A model generated the notes under the pieces. The model made no database searches, had not been told where the DNA came from, and saw nothing but the letters and a program-made list of their open reading frames with translations. Below are positions 37,539 to 52,522 of a stretch of DNA of 64,000 bases, in pieces (the stretch's first letter is position 1; each line of letters begins with the position of its first letter). Both the position numbers and the translations under genes were made by a program. Origin of the DNA: Xiphophorus maculatus (Eukaryota; Chordata; Actinopteri; Cyprinodontiformes; Poeciliidae); assembly GCF_002775205.1 (NCBI RefSeq), contig NC_036461.1:16154015-16218014 (forward strand). Direction: 5' to 3'.

Positions 37539-40500
37539 TTATTTGATTGAAAGAGCTTCTTTAAAGTTAATGGCCCCTTTTCCTCAGCATTTCCAACTTT
37601 TACTGTTCCATGAAAACCTTATAAAGCCCCTAAAATTTTAAACCGATGGACCTGGATAAATACAACTGATCTGTTTTCTTATTGATATCAATTGATGTGT
37701 GATGCTGACTGGCTTTCATAACAGCTTTTCTGAAGCCAAAAAAGCTGCAAAATTGCCTCAACATGAGAATTACAGATTTTTTTTTCTGCAATAGAGGCTC
37801 ACTCAAACACATTGACAGTATTTCTGCACATAGTAGAGCAAAACTCTGTTTAACTGTATTTGTCAAGGTGAGGTGTGAGGGTACTTTGCTTAACAACTTA
37901 GAAGCTGTCTTAATATTTTGACTGGCATCACACAGCCTGAGTCAGGACCAAAATAGCTCCAGATACCGTCCTCAGAAACCCCCATAAATACTCTCTCAAA
38001 TAATCTTACTGAGCTGCCTACCTACAAATCTGCCAGTGTTGTAGCTTATTCAAATTTACCCACATGAATATTTCATTTTCCTTTCAAACTGCTTTTCATC
38101 ATAATTTCAGATTCCTTATTGTTGACTGAAACACAGCGTCAGAATCTCACTCTTACTTTAAAATGCATGCTGAGATAAATTTGCTAAAAAAAAAAAAAGA
38201 GGTGAAGACCCTAGTGTGTGTTGTAATATTTACAGAAGTGCCATCTGAGACCCAATTAGATTGCATTTTTATATACTACCCGGATTTGCTCCCAAATATC
38301 CTGAAGTGAGACCCTGCTTGCCAAATAAATAAATAAATTAGCCCAGTTTTTAAACTACTTTGTCTGTTTTTCCTCCCAAAAGCCTTTGCAGAGGGCACAG
38401 GAGGGAGGCCTTCAAGCCAAGATGACAGCACCGAACTGAGAGAATTAAAGAGAGGCAAGCTAGTAAATTTTTCATCGAAGTCTGAGACTGACCATGAAAA
38501 AGGTTTGATGCTGTCTGGCTGCGAGGAGACCTCAGAGGCAGAGAGAAGGAACGACAAGAGTAGATGTCCCATTTCAATTAGCCACATACTGCTCAGAAAC
38601 CTCACCCCATTAAATTCACAAGCCATCGCCAAAGAGTTTGGAGCAACACAAGTGTCATGGTTAGTAAATCTTTCAGTTTCCGGCTGTTCAGATTGTTTTA
38701 AACTACTGTGCACAGTTTATAGCAACTGCCAATTTTGACAGTATTTTTTTTCCCGTCACAGTAAAGGCACGGGTAGGGCACAGCTGAAACCATTCAGTTT
38801 AACGCAGTCAGCAGAATGATTTGGAGGTTTAGCTGAAGTAAAGAAGCTTCAGAAAGCTTGATGCTTGAAAGTGTCCAGCAAATACCACAACTGTGTATTC
38901 CTGAGAGAAGGGAAGAGGAAAGTAGCCAGCGGTCCAAAAGAAGGGCAATGAATAAGCCATTTGTACATTTGACTTCTTTTTTTTTTTTGGAATCAAGTTC
39001 TTAAAAACAAGGAAATACAATGTTTTACCAAAGATAAAAGATAAATATTAAAGTAGGCTCTATTTAGTATATATAAAATACTGTACAATTTTCAAAAGAT
39101 GATTTCATTCAGTAAGGGAAAAAAGCTATCCAATCCAACTTGGCCCTCTGGGAAAAAAATTATTGTCCCATTGATGAATTGTCAGTTGACTATTTATCTT
39201 TATTTTATTTCTTTTTCTTAGGAAACTTAGCCCTATTTTACAAGTCAAATCCAGATCTGGATATTTTCTAATCTGCAGATATAATAAATAGTCTCAATAG
39301 AATCTCTCTGTAAATCTCAGAAATTGGAGTCATTGACATTCACCACACTGTCTCAAAGTCACATCTAGGAGAAACAGGAAGAACTCTGATGATATTCATT
39401 TGGCTAAAGTTCATTTCGGTTTTCCAAGAAGCTGGACAAGCCTGAAGTCCTCTGGGTATTGGATTGTTGGGAAGTGAAAGAAAAAATGGTATTGGACTGG
39501 GAGTAGGAGTGGTCTTTTTCCTGAAATGCATCTATTTCATAATTCCACACAACATATCAAGGAGGGACTTAATACAAACGCATATAGCACTTTTCAGATT
39601 TTTAGTTTGTTTGCTTTGTCTCTCACTGTACAGTTGTGTCTGCCACATAAACCCAATAAAATACATTAAAAACTGTGGTTGCAATGTGACATCTCATCTA
39701 AAACCAGCTCTCCTTTACTCGTGTGGTCAACAAAAAATGTGTGTGGCATATCTGAATAAGATTCAAAACATAAAAACCATGCATTCATTTGAAAACGATT
39801 CTCGCTTTCTCTGCAGTTAGCGATAGCATACTGTACATGTCAATGTCGCTGCAGCGACAGTAACAGCGATGTGAGCCTTGTACTCCTTTGAGGTACTTCA
39901 TGCAAGACTTTAGGAAAAACCAACAGCTTGTCACTCATTATTTATTGTAGCAACCAGAACAAGGGAACCCAGTTTCCACAGAGCGTTTTCCTTGCCTTCC
40001 ATCTGCTCTGACCTTTAAATGCCCCCTCAATCATTATAAATGAAGCAGACAAGTTGAAATAAAAAAAGAAAATCCTTACAGAACATTAGTATTGAGTGAG
40101 TTTTTGATGGGCAACTTAAATGCCACAATCTGGTACAGGCACATTCCAATATGTCTGCATGTTATTGACTAGAGCACAAAGCCTTGCAAATGACTTCCCC
40201 TCGGGGTTCTTGGAATGGCTTTTTTCCTCTGATTAAGATGCGAAATTCCCATAGACAATCAATATGCTTTTTGTTTTCCACAGTTTGTTCCTTATTATCT
40301 CATCTCTTCTGCTGAGTAATGAAGCTGATCTCCTGAGGGCTCGTGAGTGGTAGAGTGATTGTGCCACTGTGATTTAATCTCAGTAGCAAACGATAGAGTG
40401 AAAGTCACACTACGAGATCTGAGCAACCCTCTAGAAACCCTAAGTTTAACACAGGCAGTTTCACACCTCTGTGTTCACTGGGAACAGAAGAGCATTTTCT

Positions 40501-41159
40501 GATAATATGCCCTTTTTTGTGTCTGTTATTGTTTTTATTGTGCAATTTGAATTTTAAAATCTGCAGAAAAGGCAAAAAATAATAAAAAAAATAAATAAAT
40601 TCCATTGTCCTTTTTAGCTTTCACAATAAACTCAAAGGCAGTTTCTCTCTATCCATAGCCCTAAATGAGGTATGGTCAAAAAATGTTGGGAATGTTTGAA
40701 TACTGGGGCAAAAGGACGCTTAAAGCAGACCACTGCCTAAAATTCATTACATAAGAGCCAAACAAAGAGTCACACAGTGGAGGGTTATGGCTCGGGGTCG
40801 GTTGACAGCAGCATATGATTCATGGCTCGCTGTGCCCTTTTGTCGTGTCCTCCTTGTGGAGGGACCATCCACTGCTTTTAGCCAGTGTTATTTCACAGCC
40901 TTCAGAGTTTTGCTCTCTGTCTGATGCGAGTAAACCGGCAATGTCATTTTCAGTGTCTTCTTCTTTTCCGTCTGTGTGGGATTAGAGAAAGAATATGTGG
41001 TATGTCACTACATGAGATGCTCCTTTTTTACTCAGACTTGGGAACTTGCAAACAATAAACACTACCAAGGTTACTTTTGATTCACCTGTGGAGGTCTATA
41101 ATTATAGAAAATCTACTATATTTACCCCGTGTCACATTAAAGCCATGCTACAGTAAATT

Positions 41160-41192
41160 TCAGCTTGAGTTACATTATCTAACTCAAGCTGA
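41160..41192. repeat. Perfect inverted repeat, 13-bp arms
   Basis: Arms TCAGCTTGAGTTA (41160-41172) and its complement (41180-41192), 7-nt loop. Confidence 0.88.
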
Positions 41193-42584
41193 GTTTTGCC
41201 ACATTTACAGTATAAACCAAAGGTTTGCAACCTGTGGCTCCAAAGCTGCACATGATGTTTTAGACCATATACATTTTTACCCAAAAACAAATACTTTAAT
41301 AATGCCGGAACAAGTCTTTTTTCAGTAAAAACAACAAAAAGAAAAAGATTAGTTTTACCTATTTTTCAATTTTCTGTTTTTTTTTTTTTGCTGATGTAAA
41401 ATAATAACTAATTTGGAGTTTTTACAAAATTTTTAACAAACAAATATGTTTAAAGCACCTTCAAATAAAATTCTTTTGTACGACTTTCTTTTGTCTCAAT
41501 TACATTTGCAAATGTTTATGTTTTTATCTCTGGCACTTTTCACATATAGAGAATTAATTTGAGCAAAAACAAAAAAAAGAGATGAAGTTCAAGTTCCCCT
41601 TCTGATTGTTTGGAGTGTCGTTGAAGAGAAATGTTGGTGTCTTTGTCCCCTTGCATAAATGAGTTTTCTCTGGGTACTAAGGCTTTCTTTCACTTAGACT
41701 GTTAGGCTAAGTCTCCCTTAGGTATGAGTGTGTGCAGGTTGTGTGTTTCTGTGCCCTGTGAAGCATTGGTAATCAGGGTACCCTATCTCGGTTACTGACC
41801 CTTCGAGTTGGGCACCAGATGACTACAACTAATATTACTAAATGACCCTTTAAGGATAAGATATAAAGATAGATTGATTAACTGACAGATCGATAGATAT
41901 ATAGGAATTTTGAGTATCTTAATTGCCCTCCACTACAGCTTATTATATTAAGAGAAGCTAATAGTAAGAAAATATATGATTTACTTTGTGAGTAAATTTC
42001 CTTGCAGAATCCCTATGACATGTCCAAACATAACCCATATAACCTGCACTTGCTTGTGGAATACATGCATACACATTGATCTCATTGTAGAACCAAAACT
42101 GTTCTGGGCTGAAACTGAAATCCCACTACAGTAGAGAAGGGATGTTTTGTCTGCATGAAAGCTTCGCTGTCTTTGCAGAAAATCAAAATGGGCATGGGGT
42201 GGTGGTTGGGGGGCAAGTCAATCGTCTGCTGACAGCAGCTGGAGGAACAAGTGGTCTCTCTGTTTGGCACTGTCAGCTCGCATGTGTCTTGACAGTCCAA
42301 AGACAAAAACTAAAAAAGAAACAAAAAACAAAGCAATGGATTTACTATAGGTTTCATGTCAGAAGCTTCTTAGTTTGCTCTGTTAAGCTTATTCTTCCTG
42401 ATTTAGTTAAGATAAACAGCATTTCTGGACTATTACAAAATATGAAATGGAAATTAGAAACATGTGACTATGTCTTACCTATCATGGACATACTGAGGTT
42501 TCCCTGTAATGATACAATGACTCATCAGTAGGTAAAAGATCAAAGGCAGGTTTGTCATTGTCTCGCCCACCTCATTGCCCTCTT

Positions 42585-42594
42585 CCATATATGG
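42585..42594 (+). promoter_or_regulatory. CArG box (SRF site) of actc1
   Basis: CCATATATGG is a perfect CC(A/T)6GG element about 150 bp upstream of the TATA box. Sarcomeric actin promoters are known to be driven by SRF/myocardin through such sites. Confidence 0.8.
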
Positions 42595-42681
42595 TTTGCA
42601 GGCACAGATGTCCACTGGGGAGTTCCCTTTCCTACTGATGCCATTCATGGAGCGGTTGTTGACAATGGGAGCAATTGGCTT

Positions 42682-42691
42682 CCAAATATAG
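42682..42691 (+). promoter_or_regulatory. CArG-like box of actc1
   Basis: CCAAATATAG differs by one base from the SRF consensus and lies about 54 bp upstream of the TATA box, the usual position of the proximal CArG in cardiac actin promoters. Confidence 0.6.
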
Positions 42692-42735
42692 AGATGGGGG
42701 TCACACTACTTGGCCTCCAGGGCCTTTCTTCGTGG

Positions 42736-42741
42736 TATAAA
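42736..42741 (+). promoter_or_regulatory. TATA box of actc1
   Basis: TATAAA in GTGGTATAAATTG. Transcription start is expected near 42765-42770, giving a short noncoding exon 1 that ends at the donor CTG|GTGAGT (42810/42811). Confidence 0.75.
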
Positions 42742-42766
42742 TTGTCTGGCCATGATGTCTCAACAC

Positions 42767-42810
42767 CTCTTGTTTTCGTACTCATAGTCTGGCCCCCACT
42801 TACTAATCTG
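42767..42810 (+). other. actc1: actc1 noncoding exon 1 (predicted)
   Basis: Short 5' UTR exon inferred from the TATA box and a strong donor GTGAGT at 42811. Sarcomeric actin genes characteristically have a noncoding first exon and an intron in the 5' UTR. The intron runs 42811-43436 and shows nothing else recognisable. The exact start is uncertain. Confidence 0.6.
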
Positions 42811-43404
42811 GTGAGTATCAACACGACTGGCTCATACTAAATGATTATATATATATATTTTTTTTGTTACAATAAAGTGGGTGACGGATTTTAATATAAA
42901 ATAGTAGTGATTCCACTTTCAGTTAGCTTGTTTGCGATCTTCTGACTGCGTTGGATCATCCTGTTGTACTGACCTGGTGGCTGCAGGCTTTAAACTTTTA
43001 AAAGACTGACAAATACTAGCCTTTTATGCACTAGTGTTTTATTTAAGTAGTCTACTATTGGTCCTTCTCAACAAATCATGTTAACGTCGAATGGTGGATT
43101 TTATAAGTAATCTTAGCTTCATAAGACAAAGACTGACTTTTAAGATGCCCAGTTCGATGCATTGTGATGAATATGTTTTACAGCTAAAATTTCTGTTTCT
43201 CAAAAAATGTGACCATTACATAAGATTTAAAGAAGATATTCTTAAGATTTGGAAATGTTTTATGTTTTTCTGTTTGAATTTTCAGATCTGGATTCTGAAC
43301 AAATATGTTAAATCCAACGTTTTCTTTTTACAATAATGATTCTTTGTGTCTCTGATGAAAGTAAAGATATAAATCACAAACATGGTTCTATTCCAGTTGG
43401 CTAA

Positions 43405-46805
<3,401 letters not shown>

Positions 46806-46919
46806 GGAATTTTATTTTCTTTCTCTAACCATCCTCTATTATCTTCCCAGCAATTTATATCTTGTCAAAGTCTATGTTTATGTATTTGGAATTTATAACA
46901 GGATATGTATATATTTCAA

Positions 46920-46925
46920 AATAAA
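46920..46925 (+). terminator. actc1 poly(A) signal
   Basis: AATAAA 115 bp after the stop, followed about 20 bp later by a GT/T-rich element (TTTGTTTGTTTTTTTTCTTG). Confidence 0.85.
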
Positions 46926-46949
46926 TCATTTTTAAGAATTTGTTTGTTT

Positions 46950-49600
46950 TTTTTCTTGACCCTGGGCAGCAGTGGCTCTCTGAGCTCTGTCCTTTCCTCA
47001 CGTGATGGCTGAGTAAAGGTTATTGAAGATTTGAATTAGAAAAGATTACAGCGAGAGAAGAGGATCAGCCACCTCATGAGAAACATTCATTTAGTGACAA
47101 CACTGGGTCACGTGACCCCTAACCCCGGATTGAACAAAGCAAATAAGAAACTGAACAATGGCAGCAATAATAGTATTACTCTTAATATTCCGAACAAGAA
47201 TAATGCTTAGAATTATTATTGCAGTTAATGCTGTTATTATTATAATAATATTTGTATTGTTATCACTTCTGTTGTAATGATCATAGATGAGTTTCAAAAT
47301 TCCAATTAAAAAGAATCTAAATTTCTAAAGTGTTTAAACCAGACGTGCTAAGGTTTTAAAAATAAAGCTATAAAACAGAAATATAAACAAAGTAGGTTTT
47401 ATAGTAATCAGCAAGTTTGGACTTTCAAATTAAAGCCTGTCTTTAAAAAAAGTCCCACTTTTCATAGATTCGCTTATGTTAAAAGAAGATTCCACATTAG
47501 TAATAGAATTAAATCTGATATGAAAATAAACTTTGCTGGTATTTCAAAACTTTATGTATGTGCCACAAAATAAGAACATCATAGATTGTTTCAAATGGAG
47601 AGATGACGATACACGTACATGTTTTTCTTTTGAATTGAATTTTAGGGAGACTCATCACATAAAAAAATCAAATTTTTCCATCGTTCAGTTTATGTTGATT
47701 TTCATACATTTGGCAGGTGCTTCAACCAAAAGCCCCTCACAAATGAAAGTTTAACAATGCAGCTTTTTACAAAGGTAGGCTTTTGAATCTTGATGGGCTT
47801 TAAATACCAGAGCTGACGGATGGTCCAACTAAACCTGCGGTGAAAAGACAAGCACACTGAATACACACTTCATTAGAGTAAGCCCAGTGCAGCATGATAA
47901 GTTACATTCTCTGGGTGTTATATGGAGCAAAGTATCATATTTTGCTTCTATTTTCAGACTTCAGTGAGAGACGCAGAGAGGCAGAGAGGCAAGCAGGCCA
48001 CTTCATAAAGTGATTAACAACTTGGATGGTACTTTCACTCTGTCACTGTATCCACAGCGTCATCTTTGCTCGAGGTGGAAACAACAGCTCTGCCATCCGG
48101 GCCAACAGCCTGTGACATAGGGAGGGCTACCTCTGGGCAAAAGAGGGAGCTGTTTTCTCTACCAGAAAGAGAGGAGAGGCTCCATTTAGCCGGGAGCCGA
48201 CTCCATGGGTTTCAAATGTTGAGTAAAAATAGAACAATATATATATACTGTATATATATATATATTTTTTTGGAAAGAATTCTTATATCGAAAGCTGGGA
48301 CATTGCATAAGCAAACTGAGCAAGTGCCTAATGCTGGAAAAACAGGAAGGGGGACCCCAAGATAACTTTCCCACCACTTGATTTAAAAGTTTCATAGTGA
48401 TTTAAAAGGATAGTTTTACATTCTTCTTTATATGTGTACTAGTTGTAAACAAATGAAGAAGACTTCTATATTTTGACATATATACTTTGATAGCCATCAC
48501 TTATTACAGCAGATTTTTTAACGGTGTATTTTGTTGCTTGTGTTACTTTTTTTGCACAAGTATCTCAAAATCTTGATAAACAACTTCCCATTTACTGTAA
48601 ACTTTTAAAAGAACAATCCTCCTTCCTGATAGATGACTTGTAACATTATTTATTTAGAATTAAGGCCACATTAAATCCTGTGCCAGCGATGCGGTGCCTT
48701 GTACTGGCAGCCTATATGTCATGAGTACTTGACTATTTTTAGTCTCACGATAAAATACAGTCCATCAATTTATTAGTGAAAATTAGACAACAAATTGTCC
48801 TGATCAAAGTTTGTTGCATGCCATGTAAGGGAAACAGGATGTGGAAGAGTCTGCTTTGGTCAGATGAAGTAACAGTTAACATCATACTCCACAATGTGTG
48901 GTAGACAACTCCCACAGTACAACACACTAACCTCACTATTCCAATGGTGACACACGGTGGTGGCAGAATCATGCTGTGAACATGTTTATCTTGAGTAGAG
49001 ATAGAAAAGCTGGTTTAGCATTGATGGAAAGACTGATGGAGCTAAATATGGGGCAATCCTGGCTGAGAACAAGTTTAAAGCAGCTGGGTCAAAGGTCAAA
49101 GATGAGTTCAATGCATCTAAACACATTCGTTATGATGAAATAGTTAAGATTAAATTAAATTTATATGTTAAAGCACAAGCAGGAATGGAAATTGGTGAAA
49201 AGATTTCAAAACTGAGTTTTTTCTTAGATGTGTAAAGCTTGCAGAGACCCCCCCCCCCCCCCCAAAAAAAACTGTAGCCTACAAAGTACTGGTTCATGTG
49301 AGCTGGATACAAAATACAAAACACTCTTCAGATTTTTATTGGTTAAAAAAAAATGTTTAAAGCAATTTCTTTTCCACTTCACAATAAGCAGCATGTTGAT
49401 CAAGACAGAGTGGTTGCAGTTTCAGTAGCTCTGTGGAGACGATGAAGACTGTGCAACTCTTAACAAACCAGGCCAGAGCAGAATGTACAGAACCTGATCC
49501 AAAACCTTAAAAAACCTTAAAAAAATAAAACAAAAGTCAGAAACCGTGGCACTCCAGGTGGAGCTACACCGACTTGTCTTTGTGTACGTGACGCATAGAA
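46950..49600. other. actc1 to gjd2 intergenic region
   Basis: It contains a TA-rich palindromic tract at 48238-48264, a Tc1 remnant (next entry), and a C16A7 homopolymer junction at 49248-49270. I see no coding gene. Confidence 0.75.
48740..49135 (+). mobile_element. Tc1-like transposon remnant (transposase middle)
   Basis: Words such as TTTGGTCAGATGAAG, ACGGTGGTGGCAGAATCATG, AAGCTGG, GATGGAGCTAAATA and GGGCAATCCTGG follow in the order of the central Tc1 transposase (the W-S-D-E, G-G-G-S-I-M and D-G-A-K-Y blocks). Stops and deletions destroy the frame. Likely the same family as the 10.4- and 32.5-kb copies. Confidence 0.78.
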
Positions 49601-49602
49601 GG

Positions 49603-49668
49603 GTGTTGTGTGCGTGTGTGAGCGTGCGCGTTTGTGCCTGTGTATGCGTTTGTGTGTGTGGGGGGGGG
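49603..49668. repeat. TG/GTGC-rich tract upstream of gjd2
   Basis: Alternating purine-pyrimidine sequence (TGTGTGCGTGTGTGAGCGTG, then similar units) ending in a run of nine G. It may form Z-DNA. It lies about 450 bp before the gjd2 start codon, at the boundary of a more GC-rich promoter region. Confidence 0.8.
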
Positions 49669-49669
49669 C

Positions 49670-50112
49670 GTGCATACTACTTAAAGGCGGATTAACGGTG
49701 CAAGACATTAAATCCAACCTGCCTCCATCCAGACACAGCGCGCAGCCAATCAACCTGATCTGAAGATCGAAAATAGGAGGGCTTACAGTAATCAGCCCTC
49801 GGAGTCTCATGACAAGGAACAGTGTGGCAGCGTTGTGGGAGCGCTCGGCACACACAGCAGGACGCTCACTGGCGCTGCGCTCTCAGCTCATAACCAACCA
49901 GATAGCGCGAAGCGAGACAGAAGGGGGGGACGGGGACGGTATAGGAGCATCCAGTGACGGATGCGTTTTTTAGCTGGTTTTGGACGCTCTGGAGTGTAAG
50001 AACATCGGGAGACAGAGAGAGGCCGAGCGGGGAAATTAAGCCGGGTGCTTTTTTTTTTGGAGGGATTTGACCAGAGTGCCCTTGTATCGTCGTCTCCTCC
50101 GGATGATCAGAA
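49670..50112 (+). promoter_or_regulatory. gjd2 promoter / 5' UTR region
   Basis: GC content rises sharply, with many CpGs (for example 49735-49745, 49840-49880, 49905-49945). I see no clear TATA box. The transcription start cannot be placed. Upstream ATGs at 49959 (12-codon ORF) and 50103 (out of frame, 10 nt before the main ATG) lie in the presumptive 5' UTR. Confidence 0.55.
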
Positions 50113-50183
50113 ATGGGGGAATGGACTATACTAGAGAGGCTCCTGGAGGCTGCTGTCCAGCAGCACTCTACTATGATAGGAAG
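50113..50183 (+). CDS. gjd2: gjd2 coding exon 1 (residues 1-24)
   Basis: 71 nt encoding the N-terminal helix that lines the channel pore. Main ATG context is strong (G at -3, G at +4). Donor AAG|GTAAGA. Confidence 0.96.
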
Positions 50184-51432
50184 GTAAGATGATCTACAAA
50201 AACCAAGAACAAACCGAAGAAACGCAGCAGCCTCCAGGATCGTCTTTAGCATGGCACCCCAGTCCCCCGTTTCTGTGTTGTGGCTCCAGGATCGTCTGTG
50301 CCGTGGTGTCCAGTGATGCTTCGTGTCTGTGTTGTGGATTTTTCCTGTCTTGTTCCCCAGATCTTCTTCGTCTTCTTCTTCTTTTTTTTTTTTTTTTTGC
50401 TTCCTTTTTGTCTTCCTCCTAAACGAGACAGCTCAGATGACAGCTGTCTTTTAGGAACCTGGGATGGTGCTGCAAAGTCAAACAGCCTAAACTTGAAATT
50501 CATGTGTAGCCGTTCCATGTGATCATTCATCCGTTTATTCATAAGGTGGCTGGTCGTTGAGTTTGAGTGGTGGTAATGCACTCAGAGGAGGGTGGCAAGA
50601 AAGAGACATCGCCTCATTTCATTAGCATGCTCACACAGGTACAATCACAGCAACGTCGATTGCTGACGTGTCATGATCATTAAATCACAACCACACGGAC
50701 ATTCATAGTAAGAAACGCATTTCTCAGAGAGCGACCAGTTCCTGCACTGGACAGCTCCTTACATTGCAGAAGGGCGCTCCTACACTGAACAAACAGTTAA
50801 GATACATTTTCACATTGCTCTGCTTGTATTCTTGTAAGAAACACATTTTTTTTGTTTTGTTTTCGCAGAGCGTCCGTTTCAGCACTGGACAGCTCACTAA
50901 ATTAAATCCGAGAGCTCCGGCACAGCTGAGGGAACATCTACTCTGAACACATAGACGTGCACATAGTGGCACATGGTTATGTTTGTTTGATTGCTTTATA
51001 GGCTCACAAACACAAATATGAACTAAAAGAAGCACTTTTTTTTTTTTTTTTTTTTTTGGCTGACAATGTACCGTTTCAGCATTTGACAATGTCAAATCAA
51101 GTGGTGTTAAACTAACTTAAAACCGGGCGCTCCTAATACCAACAACTCGCACCCGTTTTCAAAAATGTTTTGTTTGCTTGGTTTCTAGCATCAAAAGACA
51201 CGACATGACATTTTAAGAAACTCCTGTCTTCTCTCGGAGGGGATCCTGCTCCTGCAGGGGACAGATCCCTAAATTAAAGTCGGACTCTCTCGTTTTCCGT
51301 CCATGTGTTTGCTTTACGTTTTGCATTACTGTAAAGACAAATTTCATTAACCAGAGCGCCCTGTTTCAGCCACGGACAGCTCCTTATGTTAAATCCAAAC
51401 ACCCACACATTGAACACATTTAACGCACATAT

Positions 51433-51471
<39 letters not shown>

Positions 51472-52522
51472 TTTTATACACATTTTCTTTCCCCCCCTTT
51501 TTTTTGTTGATATCTTTGGTTTGCTTTCGACATATATTGTAAAGATCCTTTCTTTTTTTAAAAAAACGCCCTGTTTCAGCACCGGGCAGCTCTCTTGGAT
51601 CACATCCGAGCGCGTCCGCACTAACGACGTTTATTGCACATATTTTCACATTGTTGTGTTTGTTTTCTTGCTTTTTAGGATCCTACTAACAGTGGTGGTC
51701 ATCTTCCGGATTCTAATCGTAGCGATAGTGGGAGAGACTGTCTATGACGACGAGCAGACCATGTTTGTTTGTAACACCTTACAGCCGGGCTGCAACCAGG
51801 CATGCTACGACAAGGCATTCCCCATTTCACACATTAGATATTGGGTTTTTCAGATCATCATGGTGTGCACGCCTAGTCTCTGCTTTATCACGTACTCTGT
51901 GCACCAGTCGGCCAAGCAGAAGGAGCGGCGGTACTCCACGGTCTACCTGACGCTGGATAAGGATCAAGATTCTCTGAAGCGAGACGAAAGCAAAAAGATA
52001 AAGAACACCATTGTGAACGGAGTACTCCAGAACACTGAGAACTCCACCAAAGAAGCCGAGCCGGACTGCTTGGAGGTGAAGGAGATCCCAAATTCGGCCA
52101 TGAGGACTACAAAGTCCAAAATGAGGCGTCAGGAGGGCATCTCCAGGTTTTACATCATCCAGGTGGTGTTCAGAAACGCGCTGGAGATAGGCTTCCTGGT
52201 GGGCCAGTACTTCTTGTACGGGTTCAACGTCCCGTCCGTGTACGAATGTGACCGCTACCCCTGCATCAAAGACGTCGAGTGCTACGTGTCCAGGCCCACG
52301 GAGAAGACCGTGTTTCTGGTCTTCATGTTCGCGGTCAGCGGGTTCTGTGTGGTGCTGAACCTGGCCGAACTCAATCACCTGGGCTGGAGGAAAATCAAGA
52401 CGGCCGTGCGGGGCGTGCAAGCCCGGCGGAAGTCCATTTATGAGATCAGAAACAAGGACCTGCCGAGGATGAGCGTGCCCAACTTTGGCCGCACGCAGTC
52501 CAGTGACTCTGCATACGTGTAA
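50113..52522 (+). CDS. gjd2: Gap junction delta-2 protein (connexin 35/36)
   Basis: Two CDS exons, 50113-50183 and 51679-52522, join across a split Arg24 codon to give 304 residues. The intron inside the N-terminus is characteristic of the Cx36 group. The start [20 protein letters not shown] is diagnostic. Four membrane segments lie at about 25-45, 77-98, 182-204 and 235-255. Loop-1 cysteines are at 55, 62 and 66 (Cx6Cx3C), and loop-2 cysteines at 214, 219 and 225 (Cx4Cx5C). Ser110 (RRYS) and Ser276 (RRKS) are the PKA-type sites known from fish Cx35. The C-terminal SAYV is the PDZ ligand that binds ZO-1. The protein forms intercellular channels of electrical synapses between neurons, and in retina and beta cells. 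It is shorter than human (321) because the glycine-rich insert of the cytoplasmic loop is absent. The gjd2a/gjd2b paralogue is not resolved. Confidence 0.97.
51037..51057. repeat. Poly(T) tract
   Basis: About 21 consecutive T within the gjd2 intron array, inside the second unit. Confidence 0.95.
51430..51474. repeat. (ATTT)n microsatellite
   Basis: Eleven ATTT units inside the fifth unit of the gjd2 intron array. It expands that unit relative to its neighbours. Confidence 0.95.
51679..52522 (+). CDS. gjd2: gjd2 coding exon 2 (residues 24-304)
   Basis: Acceptor CTTTTTAG. It encodes all four membrane segments and ends SSDSAYV-TAA. The continuous frame from 51386 to the acceptor is intronic read-through, not coding. 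The 197-residue minus-strand frame at 51827-52420 is an antisense shadow. Confidence 0.97.

Larger units (their letters stand above)
35530..42580. other. Microprotein to actc1 intergenic region (7 kb)
   Basis: It contains the LINE fragment, a GGAT microsatellite, and hairpins at 37493-37538 and 41160-41192. The open frames here (for example 38276-38713 minus and 42142-42531 plus) show no family features, splice context or codon signature. Enhancers for actc1 may lie here, but I cannot identify any. Confidence 0.65.
50720..51675 (+). repeat. Array of about six degenerate tandem units with RE1/NRSE-like cores
   Basis: Units begin near a GAGCG(A/T/C)CC word, followed by a core at 50739-50758, 50878-50896, 51075-51093 (poor), 51250-51268, 51365-51383 and 51575-51593. 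After each core come related words (AAATTAAATCCGA, GGCGCTCC, ACACTGAACACAT, TTTTCACATTG). Spacings are 139, 197, 175, 115 and 210 bp. Best cores read TTCAGCACTGGACAGCTC and TTCAGCCACGGACAGCTCC. Both halves match the REST-binding RE1 consensus, but with 2 bp fewer between them. Confidence 0.75.
50184..51678 (+). other. gjd2 intron 1 (1.5 kb)
   Basis: Consensus GTAAGA...TTTTTAG ends. The first half (50184-50719) has a poly(T) tract at 50383-50398. The second half is occupied by the tandem repeat array described separately. Confidence 0.9.

Noticed and set aside
50720..51675. CRISPR-like regular array
   Set aside because: Unit length and spacing are irregular, the units are degenerate throughout, and this is a vertebrate nuclear intron.
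51386..51678. N-terminal extension of the connexin frame
   Set aside because: It is intronic repeat and microsatellite sequence. The true N-terminus is in exon 1 at 50113, joined by a clear acceptor at 51678/51679.
51827..52420. 197-residue minus-strand open frame
   Set aside because: It is the antisense shadow of the GC-rich gjd2 exon 2, whose sense frame is an unmistakable connexin.
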